DNA of 64,000 nt from Pyrus communis (Eukaryota > Streptophyta > Magnoliopsida > Rosales > Rosaceae): positions 22,159,572 through 22,223,571 of the forward strand of contig NC_084807.1 of the NCBI RefSeq assembly GCF_963583255.1. Direction: 5' to 3'. Position numbers and translations under genes: made by a program. The notes beneath the pieces are model-generated. The model saw only the letters and a program-made list of their open reading frames with translations. It had not been told where the DNA came from and did no database searches. This document shows, in pieces, positions 20,472 through 33,438 of the stretch (position 1 is its first letter; each line of letters starts with the position of its first letter).

Positions 20472-22590
20472 AGCCTTACTATTATTCACAATGCAAAACA
20501 TGTGCTAATTATCCAAAAACGTTTCTTTTAATTCGGGCTACAAACCTTCTGTATCAGCAGACTCAGCACCCTACACCCACTCCGGTCACCCTCTCTATCG
20601 GCAGACTCAGCACCTGCACAGTGCGCACACATCCCTGGCGCCGTCGGTGTCGGGCTACTCTTGTCGCTTATTGACGGAGGGGAAGGTGGTGGTGAAATGA
20701 CCGGTCAAATCATCAATAACGTTGACCACTGATCACACAGAAGACAAGATTAATTGCATGTACAAAGTTAATTAGAATCTATTTTAATGCAAAAATAAAT
20801 CACAAATGAAAGAGAAAAGGGAGAGAGGTAACGAACACTTGAATTTTGTGAGGGAGAGAAATGGTTCGGCGGACTGACTTCCATTCCATCAAGCAATTGA
20901 AAGACCGACTCATTAAAACTGTGTCAGGTGCGTTTACCCTCGTAAAATATCGTTCGGCAGAAGAAAATATGCGGTGAGTGGTTTAGTTGGTAATGATCAT
21001 TCCTTCGTTATATCAGGCCTAAGTTTAACTCACAATCTCTTTTAGGATACGATTTGTAAAAAGTTTTAAAAATATTAATAATAAAATAATATCCACTTTA
21101 TAACAGAGATTTGTCGTATGTCTTGATCGTTGAATAGCGTAAACTCCCCTCTCGTAGCCCTTGGATCATTTCACCTTTATGATTTACTCACAAAAATACC
21201 ATGGACGACTTGCCTTGCATATTGTAGTCTCGTCCACTCGTCCGGTGGTTCCCATACCCTATCAAATCTTGGTTGTGGCCATCCGGAAAAAAGAATCTGT
21301 CCTCTTATATGAAGCACAAAATATGACTCGGTGGCCCCTATGGCCTAACTTCTATATGATTTCGTGAACATGTAGTGTGTCTGCAGCTGCATTGTTATCG
21401 TCTTTCCAAATTCCAAGACTTCGTATTTAGTTAAACAAGCCGAAACAAGTCACTTACTACGGTTTAATAGTATTTCTTTTTATTTGTAAGTGAAAGATCT
21501 TATATTCGATTCTCGTTAAAGACAAATTTGAACCACATTATTACTAGTCTATTGTGAGGGCTAAACCCACCTCTTCCTCTTAGCGTCAATAATATCGTTT
21601 ATTTAAAATAAAATAAAAAAAGCCGAAACAAAATTTGGCTTAATTAAATGGACATTCCTGCCATTTAGTACTATGATTTAGTGATATTCCTCTCCACTTA
21701 CAAGTAAGAGGTCTTTATATTAGATTCTCGTTAAATGTGAATTTGAATCACATTATCCCCCTCTAATGGAAGTTATTCTTTGCAAATGTGAAACTCACAA
21801 ATTAAGAACTCTTAACCGCTTGAATTATCAAATTACTATTACGAGTCACATTATATTAGAGACTAATTAGTAATCACAATTCTTTTTATGTTGCAACTTA
21901 TATATGCTCAACATTGTTATCTTTTTTACCATAAAATCATGGTGCAAATATTTTATTATACGGTAAAAATAAACGTCTAAATTGGAGCTCTACGAGATTA
22001 GTTTTTCATGGTTCGAGTTCTATTGCCTCAATCACTTTCTGGTTTTTATTTTTTATGTTCTCATTGTTATTATTATTATTTATTTCTCAGCTTGCTTCTG
22101 TCGATAAGTAGATTTTGTTCTTGTAATTATCTCACGTGATGTATGTGACTTGTAATAGTTAGCTTGAGTTATGGGACTCTTGTACGTATACATGTTCAAC
22201 ATTGTCACTCTAAATATGCAAGCAAGGAAGAAGAATGTTAAGAATTACGCACTCATTTGAAAATATTTTTTTAATGACTAAAAAAGCTTTTGGTGAGTCC
22301 CACTGTACAGGGCTTGATATTTAGTTTCCTCTTTTTCTTGTTTTTTTATTGATTTGCCTATTGTCATTTTCTGGTGCTGTGACTTCTGTAAGCTCTCCGT
22401 CATTTTAGACGAAGGGCTAAAGCACAAGTCTCTACTGCTCCGAAAACTCAGGATTCAGAGAGGTGGACAGGAAATGAATGGGGTCTCACAGAGTCCTCTA
22501 GTTCCGTTCCGGCCCTCCTACTTAGTTCCTTTAGACGTTTTGGGTGAAATTGATTTTTGGGCCAAAAATACAGTGTTTTTTTTTTTTTTT
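20472..22590. other. Intergenic DNA with dispersed repeats, no gene seen
   Basis: A CAGACTCAGCACC word is repeated at about 20560-20575 and 20600-20615. SINE-like repeat pieces lie at 21455-21610 and 21675-21765. The ORF-like stretch near 22354-22671 has no homology that I recognise and ends in the T run at the start of the tandem duplication. Confidence 0.5.
21455..21610 (+). repeat. Dispersed repeat copy 2 (SINE-like), with a partial third copy at about 21675-21765
   Basis: TTTGTAAGTGAAAGATCTTA, TTCGATTCTCGTTAAAG and GAACCACATTATTACTAG follow in the same order as in the minus-strand copy at 8040-8235. The second, shorter copy repeats ACTTACAAGTAAGAGGTCTT and GATTCTCGTTAAATG. Confidence 0.55.
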
Positions 22591-24894
22591 TGGGAAGAAA
22601 CATCAAATATGTGTCTGTTACATGAAGCACATAAAATTTTTTTCATAATTAGCTTGGATTTTTATCAATAATTGGTTTCTGAAACATTTTCGCTAAAAAC
22701 GTTTTCAGATTTTAAAAAAAATACTTCCAAATGAATCCTGCAGTGTCAAACATATATACAAAGCCAAATTGCAAACCTGTTTCGAAAACTCATCTAAAAT
22801 TCATAAATCCCATTTTTGCTTATGCAGTGGAAATAAATAAACAATTAATAATTAATGCAGAACGAACTGTAATTCATTAAAAATTTAAAATCGCGATCAA
22901 ACTAATCATTCGAGTCCAAAACACGATGCTCATGATTTTGCGGTAAGAAAGTAGAAATATATGAAGTAGCAGCTTCATTCATTTTTCATGGTTTTACTTC
23001 AACGGAATGAAAAGCATATATAAATTTGATAGTTTTTAGTATAATGGCGGTAAAGATGTCTGAGAATATGAATTTATCGATCCATCGCCGACTAAAATTG
23101 TGGTGTGAGATATTAGAGTGAACTAAAATTGTTCCTTGGGAAAATTTGTTTGACTAGTTCGGCAAAATGCATCATGAAAATGACATAAGTTTCCATTTAC
23201 CTCCTTTCATTTATTTCATGTTTCTTCTTCTTTTGACTCGAGTTTGCTGCTTTTCATGTTTCTTCTCCCTTTTGACTCGAGTTTGCTGGTTGTCAAGAAC
23301 TTAATGAGTTCGACTTCAAACTCACTCATCGCCATTGATTTCCACCTTCAACCTTACAAAGACTAATGTGTTTTGTCTTTTATGATGTGTTTACGTAAGT
23401 GTAAACAGAATTAAATCATAACTGAAAATTGCAATCATTCCAAATGTGTTTACCAACTTTTGAGAAATAAAAATACATATGGGACGCATCTAAAATAAAA
23501 AATAATATACCTGATTTTTCCAAAATCAGATTACCAAATAATATATAATATTTGGATTTTGCGAGAAAACCTCCAGAATCAGCTTTTTCTATCCAAAATA
23601 TCCTTATTTATTCTCCCTCCCACCCCTGATTCAAGTGAGCACGAGAGAAGGGGAAGATTATGCAGAAAAATTACATGCAAAATCCAAATTTGCAAACGAA
23701 AAACATTAACTTTGAATTCTTATATGAGAATCAAGAAACCCCACAAACAAAAAATGCAACAGAATTTCATTTACAATCATCCCCATTTCTCAAAATAGTG
23801 AACTAGGTGTGTAATCAAACTAGAATTTAAGAGGATTTTAAAACAAATTATAGTAGTTCGGGATATTTCAGAAAAAAATTGGCATGTTTCTCTTTTAATC
23901 ATGTCTCCTTCTTGTACGTAAAATAGGGAGGGACAAACTCATCAACGTTCTGATATCTCCGCAAAATTAGAAGGTAAATTCAAATCACATTGCGACTGTA
24001 TTTGTTTATGAAAAAGAAATGTTGGGATCCGACTGTCCTTCAGTTATAGAAAAGATAAAAAATAAAACAAAATTGGTTCCTGATGATAGGAGAGAAGCAG
24101 ATTCATTTGATTCTAGAAAAGCGCTTGTATACTATTCTAAGAGCAATTCCGAACATGCATAGAGAAACACATTGGATGGCTCTGATGGTGGCTCGGTGCC
24201 TAACTGAACGCTACTGACCATCGACATTGTCAGTCAAACAGCCTCGCTACAGCATTCACCAACAATGCAATGGAAAACAATGTGCAAATCCTCAAAGAAG
24301 TTCGGTAGAGACAGTATCTATTGCTCCCTAAGCATGTGCTAGTTAATGATAAGAGTCACATTCACTACCTTTTTATTTCGGTTTCAGTACAAGTCAAGAT
24401 GCAAACAAAAAATTTATAAGAAATCTAGCATTTCCATTCATTTAAAAGAAATCTAGCATTTTCATTATGATATGAGAATTCCAGCATTCATGTCGCTACA
24501 AGAGTCTCCACAGTAGTACAACCCCTACTTTGCCCCATCCCAAAGGATCCTCAATTGCTATATTCACCCACCCTTAATTTGAAATTCCTCAAAGCATATA
24601 TGGTCCTCAAGTCCTGCTACCGGGATAGAAATATTCGACACTAATTTCCTTCACTTTGAATTGAAAATTAGCCACTTTGTTTCTCGATCCCTCATGCCCA
24701 TCATAAATCCCCCTGTTCTCAACTGTCAACTGCAACCAAGTACAACAATCACGGTCATAACTCCTGTATCCGTGCAGCAGTGTAGGTATTATCGATAACT
24801 ATTAGGATGAACCTTTTGTGAAGTAATAGAAGACTACAACCGTAACTAGCAAGTCACAAGCAGCAAGGTAGTAAGCAATACAAACGGAAATAGT
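22591..24894. repeat. Tandem duplication, copy 1 (about 2.3 kb)
   Basis: The sequence from TGGGAAGAAACATCAAATATG to ACAAACGGAAATAGT is repeated directly at 24904-27143, with very few substitutions. Copy 1 has two extra stretches of about 30 bases (near 24114-24145 and 24430-24460). It contains a complete orphan copy of the last ELP6 exon (24607-24729) and a decayed piece of ELP6 intron 1/exon 2 (about 22763-22860). Confidence 0.92.
24607..24729 (-). pseudogene. Orphan copy of ELP6 exon 5
   Basis: All 123 bases, including the stop codon and the acceptor TGCAG, appear identical to the working exon at 26856-26978. The four other exons are not present beside it, so it is not a gene by itself. 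It could act as an alternative terminal exon for ELP6 with no change in protein. Confidence 0.85.
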
Positions 24895-24903
24895 ATTTTT
24901 TTT

Positions 24904-27143
24904 TGGGAAGAAACATCAAATATGTGTCTGTTACATGAAGCACATAAAATTTTTTTCATAATTAGCTTGGATTTTTATCAATAATTGGTTTCTGAAACAT
25001 TTTCGCTAAAAACGTTTTCAGATTTTAAAAAAAATACTTCCAAATGAATCCTGCAGTGTCAAACATATATACAAAGCCAAATTGCAAACCTGTTTCGAAA
25101 ACTCATCTAAAATTCATAAATCCCATTTTTGCTTATGCAGTGGAAATAAATAAACAATTAATAATTAATGCAGAACGAACTGTAATTCATTAAAAATTTA
25201 AAATCGCGATCAAACCAATCATTCGAGTCCAAAACACGATGCTCATGATTTTGCGGTAAGAAAGTAGAAATATATGAAGTAGCAGCTTCATTCATTTTTC
25301 ATGGTTTTACTTCAACGGAATGAAAAGCATATATAAATTTGATAGTTTTTAGTATAATGGCAGTAAAGATGTCTGAGAAATTGAATTTATCGACCCATCG
25401 CCGACTAAATTGTGGTGTGAGATATTAGAGTGAACTAAAATTGTTCGTTGGGAAAATTTGTTTGACTAGTTCGGCAAAATGCATCATGAAAATGACATAA
25501 GTTTCCATTTACCTCCTTTCATTTATTTCATGTTTCTTCTTCTTTTGACTCGAGTTTGCTGCTTTTCATGTTTCTTCTCCCTTTTGACTCGAGTTTGCTG
25601 GTTGTCAAGAACTTAATGAGTTCGACTTCAAACTCACTCATCGCCATTAATTTCCACCGTCAACCTTACAAAGACTAATGTGTTTTGTCTTTTATGATGT
25701 GTTTACGTAAGTGTAAAAAGAATTAAATCATAACTGAAAACTGTAATCATTCCAAATGTGTTTACCAACTTTTGAGAAATAAAAATACATATGGGACGCA
25801 TCTAAAATAAAAAATAATATACCTGATTTTTCCAAAATCAGATTACCAAATAATATATAATATTTGGATTTTGCGAGAAAACCTCCAGAATCAGGTTTTT
25901 CTATCCAAAATATCCTTATTTATTCTCCCTCCCACCCCTGATTCAAGTGAGCACGAGAGAAGAGGAAGACTATGCAGACAAATTACATGCAAAATCCAAA
26001 TTTGCAAACGAAAAACATTAACTTTGAATTCTTATATGAGAATCAAGAAACCCCACAAACAAAAAATGCAACAGAATTTCATTTACAATCATCCCCATTT
26101 CTCAAAATAGTGAACTAGGTGTGTAATCAAACTAGAATTTAAGAGGATTATAAAACAAATTATAGTAGTTCGGGATATTTCAGAAAAAAAATTGGCATGT
26201 TTCTCTTTTAATCATGTCTCCTTCTTATACGTAAAATGGGGAGGGGCAAACTCATCAACGTTCTGATATCTCCGCAAAATTAGAAGGTAAATTCAAATCA
26301 CATTGCGACTGTATTTGTTTATGAAAAAGAAATGTTGGGATCCGACTGTCCTTCAGTTATAGAAAAGATAAAAAATAAAACAAAATTGGTTCCTGATGAT
26401 AGGAGAGAAGCAGATTCATTTGATTCCGAACATGCATAGAGAAACACATTGGATGGCTCTGATGGTGGCTCGGTGCCTAACTGAACGCTACTGACTATCG
26501 ACATTGTCAGTCAAACAGCCTCGCTACAGCATTCACCAACAATGCAATGGAAAACAATGTGCAAATCCTCAAAGAAGTTCGGTAGAGACAGTATCTATTG
26601 CTCCCTAAGCATGTGCTAGTTAATGATAAGAGTCACATTCACTACCTTTTTATTTCGGTTTCAGTACAAGTCAAGATGCAAACAAAAAATTTATAAGAAA
26701 TCTAGCATTTTCATTATGATATTAGAATTCCAGCATTCATGTCGCTACAAGAGTCTCCACAGTAGTACAACCCCTACTTTGCCCCATCCCAAAGGATCCT
26801 CAATTGCTATATTCACCCACCCTTAATTTGAAATTCCTCAAAGCATATATGGTCCTCAAGTCCTGCTACCGGGATAGAAATATTCGACACTAATTTCCTT
26901 CACTTTGAATTGAAAATTAGCCACTTTGTTTCTCGATCCCTCATGCCCATCATAAATCCCCCTGTTCTCAACTGTCAACTGCAACCAAGTACAACAATCA
27001 CGGTCATAACTCCTGTATCCGTGCAGCAGTGTAGGTATTATCGATAACTATTAGGATGAACCTTTTGTGAAGTAATAGAAGACTACAACCGTAACTAGCA
27101 AGTCACAAGCAGCAAGGTAGTAAGCAATACAAACGGAAATAGT
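24904..27143. repeat. Tandem duplication, copy 2
   Basis: Offset by 2313 bases from copy 1 at its left end. Its right end lies inside ELP6 intron 4, so the functional last exon of ELP6 (26856-26978) is part of it. It also holds the decayed intron 1/exon 2 piece at about 25076-25172. Confidence 0.92.
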
Positions 27144-28734
27144 TCTCACAATTTTTCAATTGTTAACACCGGTTTGTGAAGATCAGAGAACAAGGATCTC
27201 AACAAAAAGGACCATGACACAAGCAACTATCATATATATGAGCATAACATGGTTAACAAAGCTAAGCAAATTATCTGTTTTCAGAACAACCAAAGACCCA
27301 AGCAAGCAACCACAAATGAGAAGAGGGGACCAAACAAGAATGATGTGATAGGATATAATTCCTAGAACTCCCTATAAAGAGCGACTTAACATTTGTTCTA
27401 GCAAATACCTGCCCGTGCACATCTGAGGCTAAACCAGTGGCCAACGGTTCTGCCGTTATCAGAATGTCTGCTAGATACTCCATTTGTAAAATAAGGGTAG
27501 GCTTTGCCGTGCTTGAATAGATATCCTTGTGATTGAGCATGACTAAGGAACATCCCTGAGACAAGAAAAGGGAAATAACATAAATAACGGAACAAAAGGA
27601 ATGGAAGCATGAAAAGCTAGGAAACTGAGACGGTTGCAACCAATGTCTTACGAATTCTGATATTAAAGTATGGCAGTAATGCAGAAAGTCTAGCACAAGA
27701 TTTGTAGATCCCTTAGCAGCCACCTCCATGAGGGAAATATCGTCAATCATAACAGTGACACAGATGTTCTCTTGAGCTAAGGCACTTATAATCTTTTGGA
27801 TTTTCCCATACAAAGACATTAGTCCACAATCACTGTTTTTTCCTTCGTCTGCATCACAATCGAATGAGATGATTTTCTTGTCATGAATTCAATGACACAA
27901 GGAAACCTGGTAATTCAGCAATTTCTGATAACCAATACTAACATTCTTACACTTTTCTCTTAACAAAACAAAGATTTATTAGCCGAAAATGGAACAATGG
28001 TTAACATCAGTCCTGCAGTAAATCCTACATTGTTTCAAACTACATTGATACAGCAACATAAAGAAGATTTTTATGTACCAGCAGGTCTCTTATATGAGGA
28101 TCATTAACTAAATTTTAGCTACTCAGGACATGTAGATCGATAAGAACATTTCGGGGATAGCATTGGGTGGAAAATTAATTAGTAATTAAGAGTAACCCGG
28201 GGTGAGCCGGCAAACTTAGAAAAACCATTTTATACCTGATTTTCTCACCTGGGCAGTCCATAAGCATGTCAAGAAAAAAGAATCTATCATTGTCCCTCTG
28301 TGCAGCCAAATTGCAACCCTGTTTCAAAAAACACATCCGAAATTCACAAACCCCATTTTTATTATGTAATGGAAAATAATTTAACAATTACTAATCAATT
28401 TTAACCAAAAAAGAGAGTAAATTAACACATAAATTAGCAGCTAAACATGATACTATGAACTATTAATTAAAAATAAAAACTAAAGTTTAATCTTTTTCAG
28501 AGAGAGAGAGAGAGTTACAAGTCTTCGGAGGATGCGATCGTAGTGAGAGAAGGGGTGGGCGAAGGCGACAAAAACGACGGCGTTGGAGGTGGAGTGGGGA
28601 GGCTGAGAGAGAGAGCGCTTGAGAATGTGGTGGAGGACGAAAGCGGCGCTGGTGTCGACGCAGTCTTCGAGGAGCACAACGCGGCGACTGAGATTTCCTA
28701 GCGCTTCGTCCAATAAGCCTCCTCCTTGATCCAT
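26856..28734 (-). CDS. ELP6: Elongator complex subunit 6
   Basis: Five exons in minus order, 28734-28519, 28318-28249, 27848-27652, 27555-27409 and 26978-26856, keep phase and give 250 residues (Arabidopsis ELP6 is about 262). ELP6 forms with ELP4 and ELP5 the RecA-like hexameric ring of Elongator, which modifies wobble uridines of tRNA and was first linked to transcription elongation. Recognisable blocks are [62 protein letters not shown] and DVHGQ, with the end [10 protein letters not shown]. The family lacks a working Walker motif. The start is the first ATG of the frame. The last exon lies in a tandem duplication, and an identical copy of it is 2.2 kb further downstream. Confidence 0.93.
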
Positions 28735-28762
28735 CTTCGTCTTTTCCTTCAAAGCACTGAGC

Positions 28763-28780
28763 TTTTAGGGTTTAGGGTTT
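28763..28780 (-). promoter_or_regulatory. Double telo-box (AAACCCTAAACCCTAAAA) before ELP6
   Basis: Read on the gene's strand, two AAACCCTA units lie about 30-46 bases before the ATG. Telo-boxes are frequent in the leaders and promoters of plant genes for translation and growth, which fits a tRNA-modification subunit. The regulatory role is inferred. Confidence 0.5.
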
Positions 28781-28880
28781 CTGAATTTGTGATTTCAACG
28801 GTTTTAGGCCTTCTCAAACAGTGACTAGCCATTTCACCCGCGCTTTTTTTTTAGCAAAAAATAAATAAACCTATAATTTA

Positions 28881-28997
28881 TAAAGTGAATTGTTATTGAC
28901 ATTTAAAAAATCTCATTTTACACTCTAAACTTTTTATATTGAGAAAAAAATACACGTAGAATGAGATTTTTGAAGTGTTAATAACACTTCCCTTTAT
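28881..28997. mobile_element. MITE family B, copy 1 (about 115 bp)
   Basis: TTATAAAGTGAATTGTTATT, then GACATTTAAAAAATCTCATT on the left, is mirrored by ATGAGATTTTTGAAGTGTTA, then ATAACACTTCCCTTTATAA on the right. A related element is at 45074-45206. Confidence 0.7.
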
Positions 28998-30537
28998 AAA
29001 AGAGAAATAGTAAATAAATATAAAAACAAAAAGTTAATCCGAAAAATAAAAGATTCAAACTCAAACATCTTATTTAGCCAATACAATTGTATTCAATCAC
29101 ATAAACATTCATTTTCAAGTGCAAGTAGCTAAAAATTACGTGTCGCAATTGTTTGTTTAACTTATCTTAATCTTTTTTTGCTTACGGTACCACTCCAATT
29201 ACAAATTTATAATTTATTCATCTCTTAACATTGATTTAGGGAAAATTACTCAAATTTACGTTATAGGAATCTAAATTCCAATGGAATAATAACTTCATAC
29301 TCTTAACTCATTAACCAACTAATCTAATTTACATCTACAAATAGCATCGGTCCTTAACATATCAAATTTTATATTATTCAAATCATGAATCATGATGAAA
29401 AAAGTGGGTAAATAGTAGGGCTCACCGGCTGCCTAGATAGCCAACACCATCTTATGGTCCAAAAAGCAACGGATAATACCTAATCAATAGAAAATAAACA
29501 AGTTAATTAATACTTAAGTAATAATTCAATCATTACCAATTGCGTTATATGATTTACAAAACATGATTCAAATTGATTGTCTCCCTAACATTACCCTTGT
29601 ACGAAACATAAGACGATAATTTTCACCTTTTCTTACTAATTTTTATAAAATACATATACACAAATTATAATTAAAAGGTAAATTTGATTAAGTATTATTC
29701 CTTTCAAATTACGACATGTTTGAACTTAAAAATTGCTCTTCCAAAGCATTGGTCCTGCCGCTAAAGTCATGTTGAAAATGATGTTTTTGAAACTGAAATT
29801 ATTCTGCATTTTTGTAATTTTGTTTCAATATATTTTTTTATTTAATAGTATATTGCCATTCATATCTAGCTGTCCTTTGTACTTCTTTTTTTTTTTTTTT
29901 TCCTCTCAAGTGAAAGCCAATTATTGGGTTTTTTTTATATTTAATCATGAGGTGTTAACTACTAAGTATTAAAATTTAATGGTAATTTTTTTCACTTGTG
30001 AGTTCTAAATTTTAAGTTCAAATATAGTAAATTACAAATTCAATACTGACTTATTCCAAGATACGTATAAATGTATTTTTGTATATAAGATTGTGAAGCA
30101 ATTTTTTTTAAGACAATCGTTTAAATTGTTAATCTAGTTGCAGGCGTAGACATAACTATACACCCAAATCCAAATCTCTCAACATTTCAAATAAATTTAA
30201 TTATATTTCATCATTTAAAAAAATATATAAATCACTAATTTAGTTTGCCAGTGGATCACATTAGAATTATAATTTTAATCTTCATAGTTGTCAAATGTTA
30301 TCAAGTTTTGGAGCAAAGTGATCACTTGAGCTAAGTCAAAGTAAAACAATGGAAATACAGAGACTCTGTGGGACACCATACAAATTTCAAAAGACTATAA
30401 GGACACCATTGCAAAAAAAGGGTTTTCGTGAATGAAAAGTATATAGTGGGAATGAACAGGGTCTGTCAGAATTTAACCAACTCTGCCTCTCAAGCAATAC
30501 AAAGGTAAAAAACTCACTAAGAGGTGGAAGAGAAGCC
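28998..30537. other. AT-rich intergenic DNA between divergent ELP6 and PBL7-like genes
   Basis: No reading frame resembles a protein I know. A T run occurs near 29887-29903. The last 150 bases are the probable leader of the kinase gene. Confidence 0.5.
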
Positions 30538-33438
30538 ATGAGTTGGTTCCTGTGTTCCGGCGAGTTAAGCAGTAAAGCTGCAAAGAAGAAGAAGATCAAG
30601 AAGAACAAGCCAGAAGATCAGATCTCATCAATTTCAGGTAACATTTCTGGAAACATTTTTTAAAGACATTATTTTTCAGAATTTTTTACTGTTTCGATGT
30701 TTGAAGATTTGAGCTTTGTGAACCAATTGTGTGCATTTTTTTTACTGCATTGATTTACTGTTGATGAATTCAGGAATCCCATGTTTGTAATTGGTTGAAT
30801 CTTAATGTATGCGATCCCTTTGGAATGTTGACATTGTTGGGAATAATGTAGGTTTGTTGTCATGTGGTATTTGGCATTCTGGGTTTGATTTACTTTTGTA
30901 TTTAGCGTTCACTGTTATTGGGTAAGAGTTACTTTCAATTTTTTACTATAAAGTTGTGTTCTTGACTGCACTGGGTTTTCTAATGTTGGTAACCATTTTG
31001 TTTAAACATCAAGAAGAACAACAAAGCCTTATCCTGCTAGTGGGGTCAGCTGTATGAATCCTAGAACGCCAATGCGCTCGGTTTTGTGCCAAACCATTTT
31101 GTTTAATCAAATCATTTTTTTTTAGAGTTAGAGAAATGGCTTAAATGTTTATGTTTTGATCAGGAAGAAAAACTGTAGAGAGAGAGAGAGAGAGAGAGTA
31201 TGAATTTATGATAAGTTCACTCAGTTACTCGTTTGTCTCTTTCAAAACTCTCAATGAGGGTACTAGGTAATAGGAACTTTTTGGATTATTATGTAATTGT
31301 AGTTTCGTTTGAATTTATTATTAGTTTGAATTTAATAACACAGTGAACTGTTTATGTATTGTTGTTTACATATCCTTCCCATTTGTTCTTTTACTTAGAA
31401 AAACTGAAGGAAAATTCAGGACTGTCTGTAAAGGAGGCTTCTAAGGACGGAGGCTCTGGTCACATTGCAGCACATACATTTACATTTCGAGAATTGGCAG
31501 TGGCAACAAAGAACTTTCGAGCAGATTGTATTTTAGGTGAAGGAGGTTTTGGTCAAGTTTATAAGGGGCGCTTGGAGAGCACGAATCAGGTTCTTTCCAA
31601 AGCTTTGACCATCAACTCCATGAAAAATTGAACTACCTGTTTTTCCTTTTCTTTATGCCTTTCGTTTCCCATTCTCAACCTCACCTAAACTGTATTTCTT
31701 TCTGGCATTGTAAATTTTAAGTCTTAGAAATTAAAACTTATTCCATCTATGAACTTCCATATTTATGCTTTGATAAAGTAGAATGTTGCAAAAGATGACT
31801 GAATCTATATTGTTTGGTGAAAGAATATCATTTGATGTAAAACTGGAAAATTTTACGTGTGGCGCTAAGCCTAAATCTGGGGTGATCTCCAATTTAATGA
31901 GGTTCAATTCACTTCTATCATTGCAGGGGTGTACTTGTATCTACTGTCATTGGGATTTTTTCTGTCTGTCTTGTATCTTTGACTTCACATACTTGGCTTG
32001 TGGTAAGAGCTGAACCTCGTTTCTTTTGGTGTAGGTAGTGGCCATAAAGCAACTTGATTCCAATGGGCTTCAAGGGAACAGGGAATTCCTCGTCGAAGTA
32101 TTAATGTTGAGCCTACTTCACCATCCCAATCTTGTGAACTTAGTAGGCTATTGTGCTGATGGGGATCAGAGGCTTTTGGTATACGAGTACATGCCATTGG
32201 GATCTTTGGAAGACCATCTGCACGGTATATACAACAGTAGCTGCATTAGATACTCTTTCTGTACTTATTGATAAATGGATGATGACATGATATAACTGGA
32301 TGTTGCAATAGAAACAATACAATGCTATAGAAATCAGTACAATTTGACATTTTTAGGTCTATTTAAGAAATAGAAATCTTGCAAGCTCACAAGTTATTAC
32401 CATGTTGTGGCATGTTCAATGTGTCAGAGGGCATATTGTGCGGTGCTTAAGCACCCATTTTCTTTTTCTGTCTACCTTTTATTCGGTATCTTTTAACATT
32501 GTTAATTTTATCTATCGCCATATGCCAGATCTACCGCCAGATGGAAAACATCTTGACTGGAACACGAGAATGAAAATAGCTGCTGGTGCTGCAAAAGGCT
32601 TGGAGCATTTGCACGTGAAAGCAAACCCTCCTGTTATTTATCGTGATCTTAAATGCTCAAACATTTTACTTGGGGAAGGGTACCATCCTAAGCTATCGGA
32701 TTTTGGCTTGGCAAAGTTGGGTCCTGTGGGAGATAATACTCATGTTTCCACTAGGGTGATGGGAACCTATGGATATTGTGCCCCTGAATATGCAATGACT
32801 GGTCAGCTCACATTGAAATCAGATGTATACAGCTTTGGGGTTGTTCTTCTGGAAATCATTACCGGAAGAAAGGCAATTGACAATTCCAGGGCTGCTGGGG
32901 AACACAATTTGGTCACATGGGTAAGAGAGTTGTGTCTTCTTCTTTGCTTTGGTACATTTTATTCTCTGCTTATATAGAAATGTATGAGGGTTGCTCGAAA
33001 CACTCAAATGAGTTTGGTATGAGGTAATACTTGCAAGTAACAGTTGCACTATTTTACGAGAGAAATCAACAATAGGAAGGACAATCTAGTTCTTGCTAAA
33101 TGTCAGTCTCAACTCTTGTGAACTTTCTGCTCATAAACTCTTTGTCGCAGGCCCGCCCCTTGTTTAGAGATCGGAGGAAATTTTGGCAGATTGCTGATCC
33201 AATGCTCCAAGGTCAGTATCCGGTGAGGGGAATGTATCAAGCTCTTGCCGTTGCTGCAATGTGTGTCCAGGAACACCCTAATATGCGACCTGTCATAGCA
33301 GATGTGGTCACAGCCCTTAATTACCTTGCTTCCCAAAAGTATGATCCTGAAGCACGGCAATCACACAGCTCTCACACCGCATCGTCCACTCCTAGGTCTA
33401 GGAGGGAAGTTTTAAGTTCACAAGGGAAGACTTTATGA
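30538..33438 (+). CDS. PBL7: Receptor-like cytoplasmic kinase VII, PBL7/CDL1-like
   Basis: Five exons, 30538-30637, 31399-31589, 32035-32224, 32529-32920 and 33151-33438, in phase, give 386 residues. It is a Ser/Thr kinase that relays signals from plasma-membrane receptors; CDL1 (At5g02800) acts in brassinosteroid signalling. The N-terminus MSWFLCSG plus Lys-rich segment suits palmitoylation at Cys6 and membrane binding. The glycine loop GEGGFGQV is at 80-87, the VAIK lysine at 102, YRDLKCSN with catalytic Asp200, DFG Asp218, and [15 protein letters not shown] in the activation segment. The Ser-rich tail is typical of the family. All catalytic residues are present. Assignment to PBL7 over close relatives rests on remembered similarity. 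Confidence 0.92.
31177..31198 (+). repeat. (AG)11 microsatellite in PBL7-like intron 1
   Basis: A pure AG dinucleotide run of about 22 bases in the first intron of the kinase gene. Confidence 0.9.

Noticed and set aside
23559..23798. 79-codon frame, repeated almost unchanged at 25871-26110
   Set aside because: The repeat is due to the 2.3-kb tandem duplication. The peptide is low in complexity and AT-driven, with no supporting signal.
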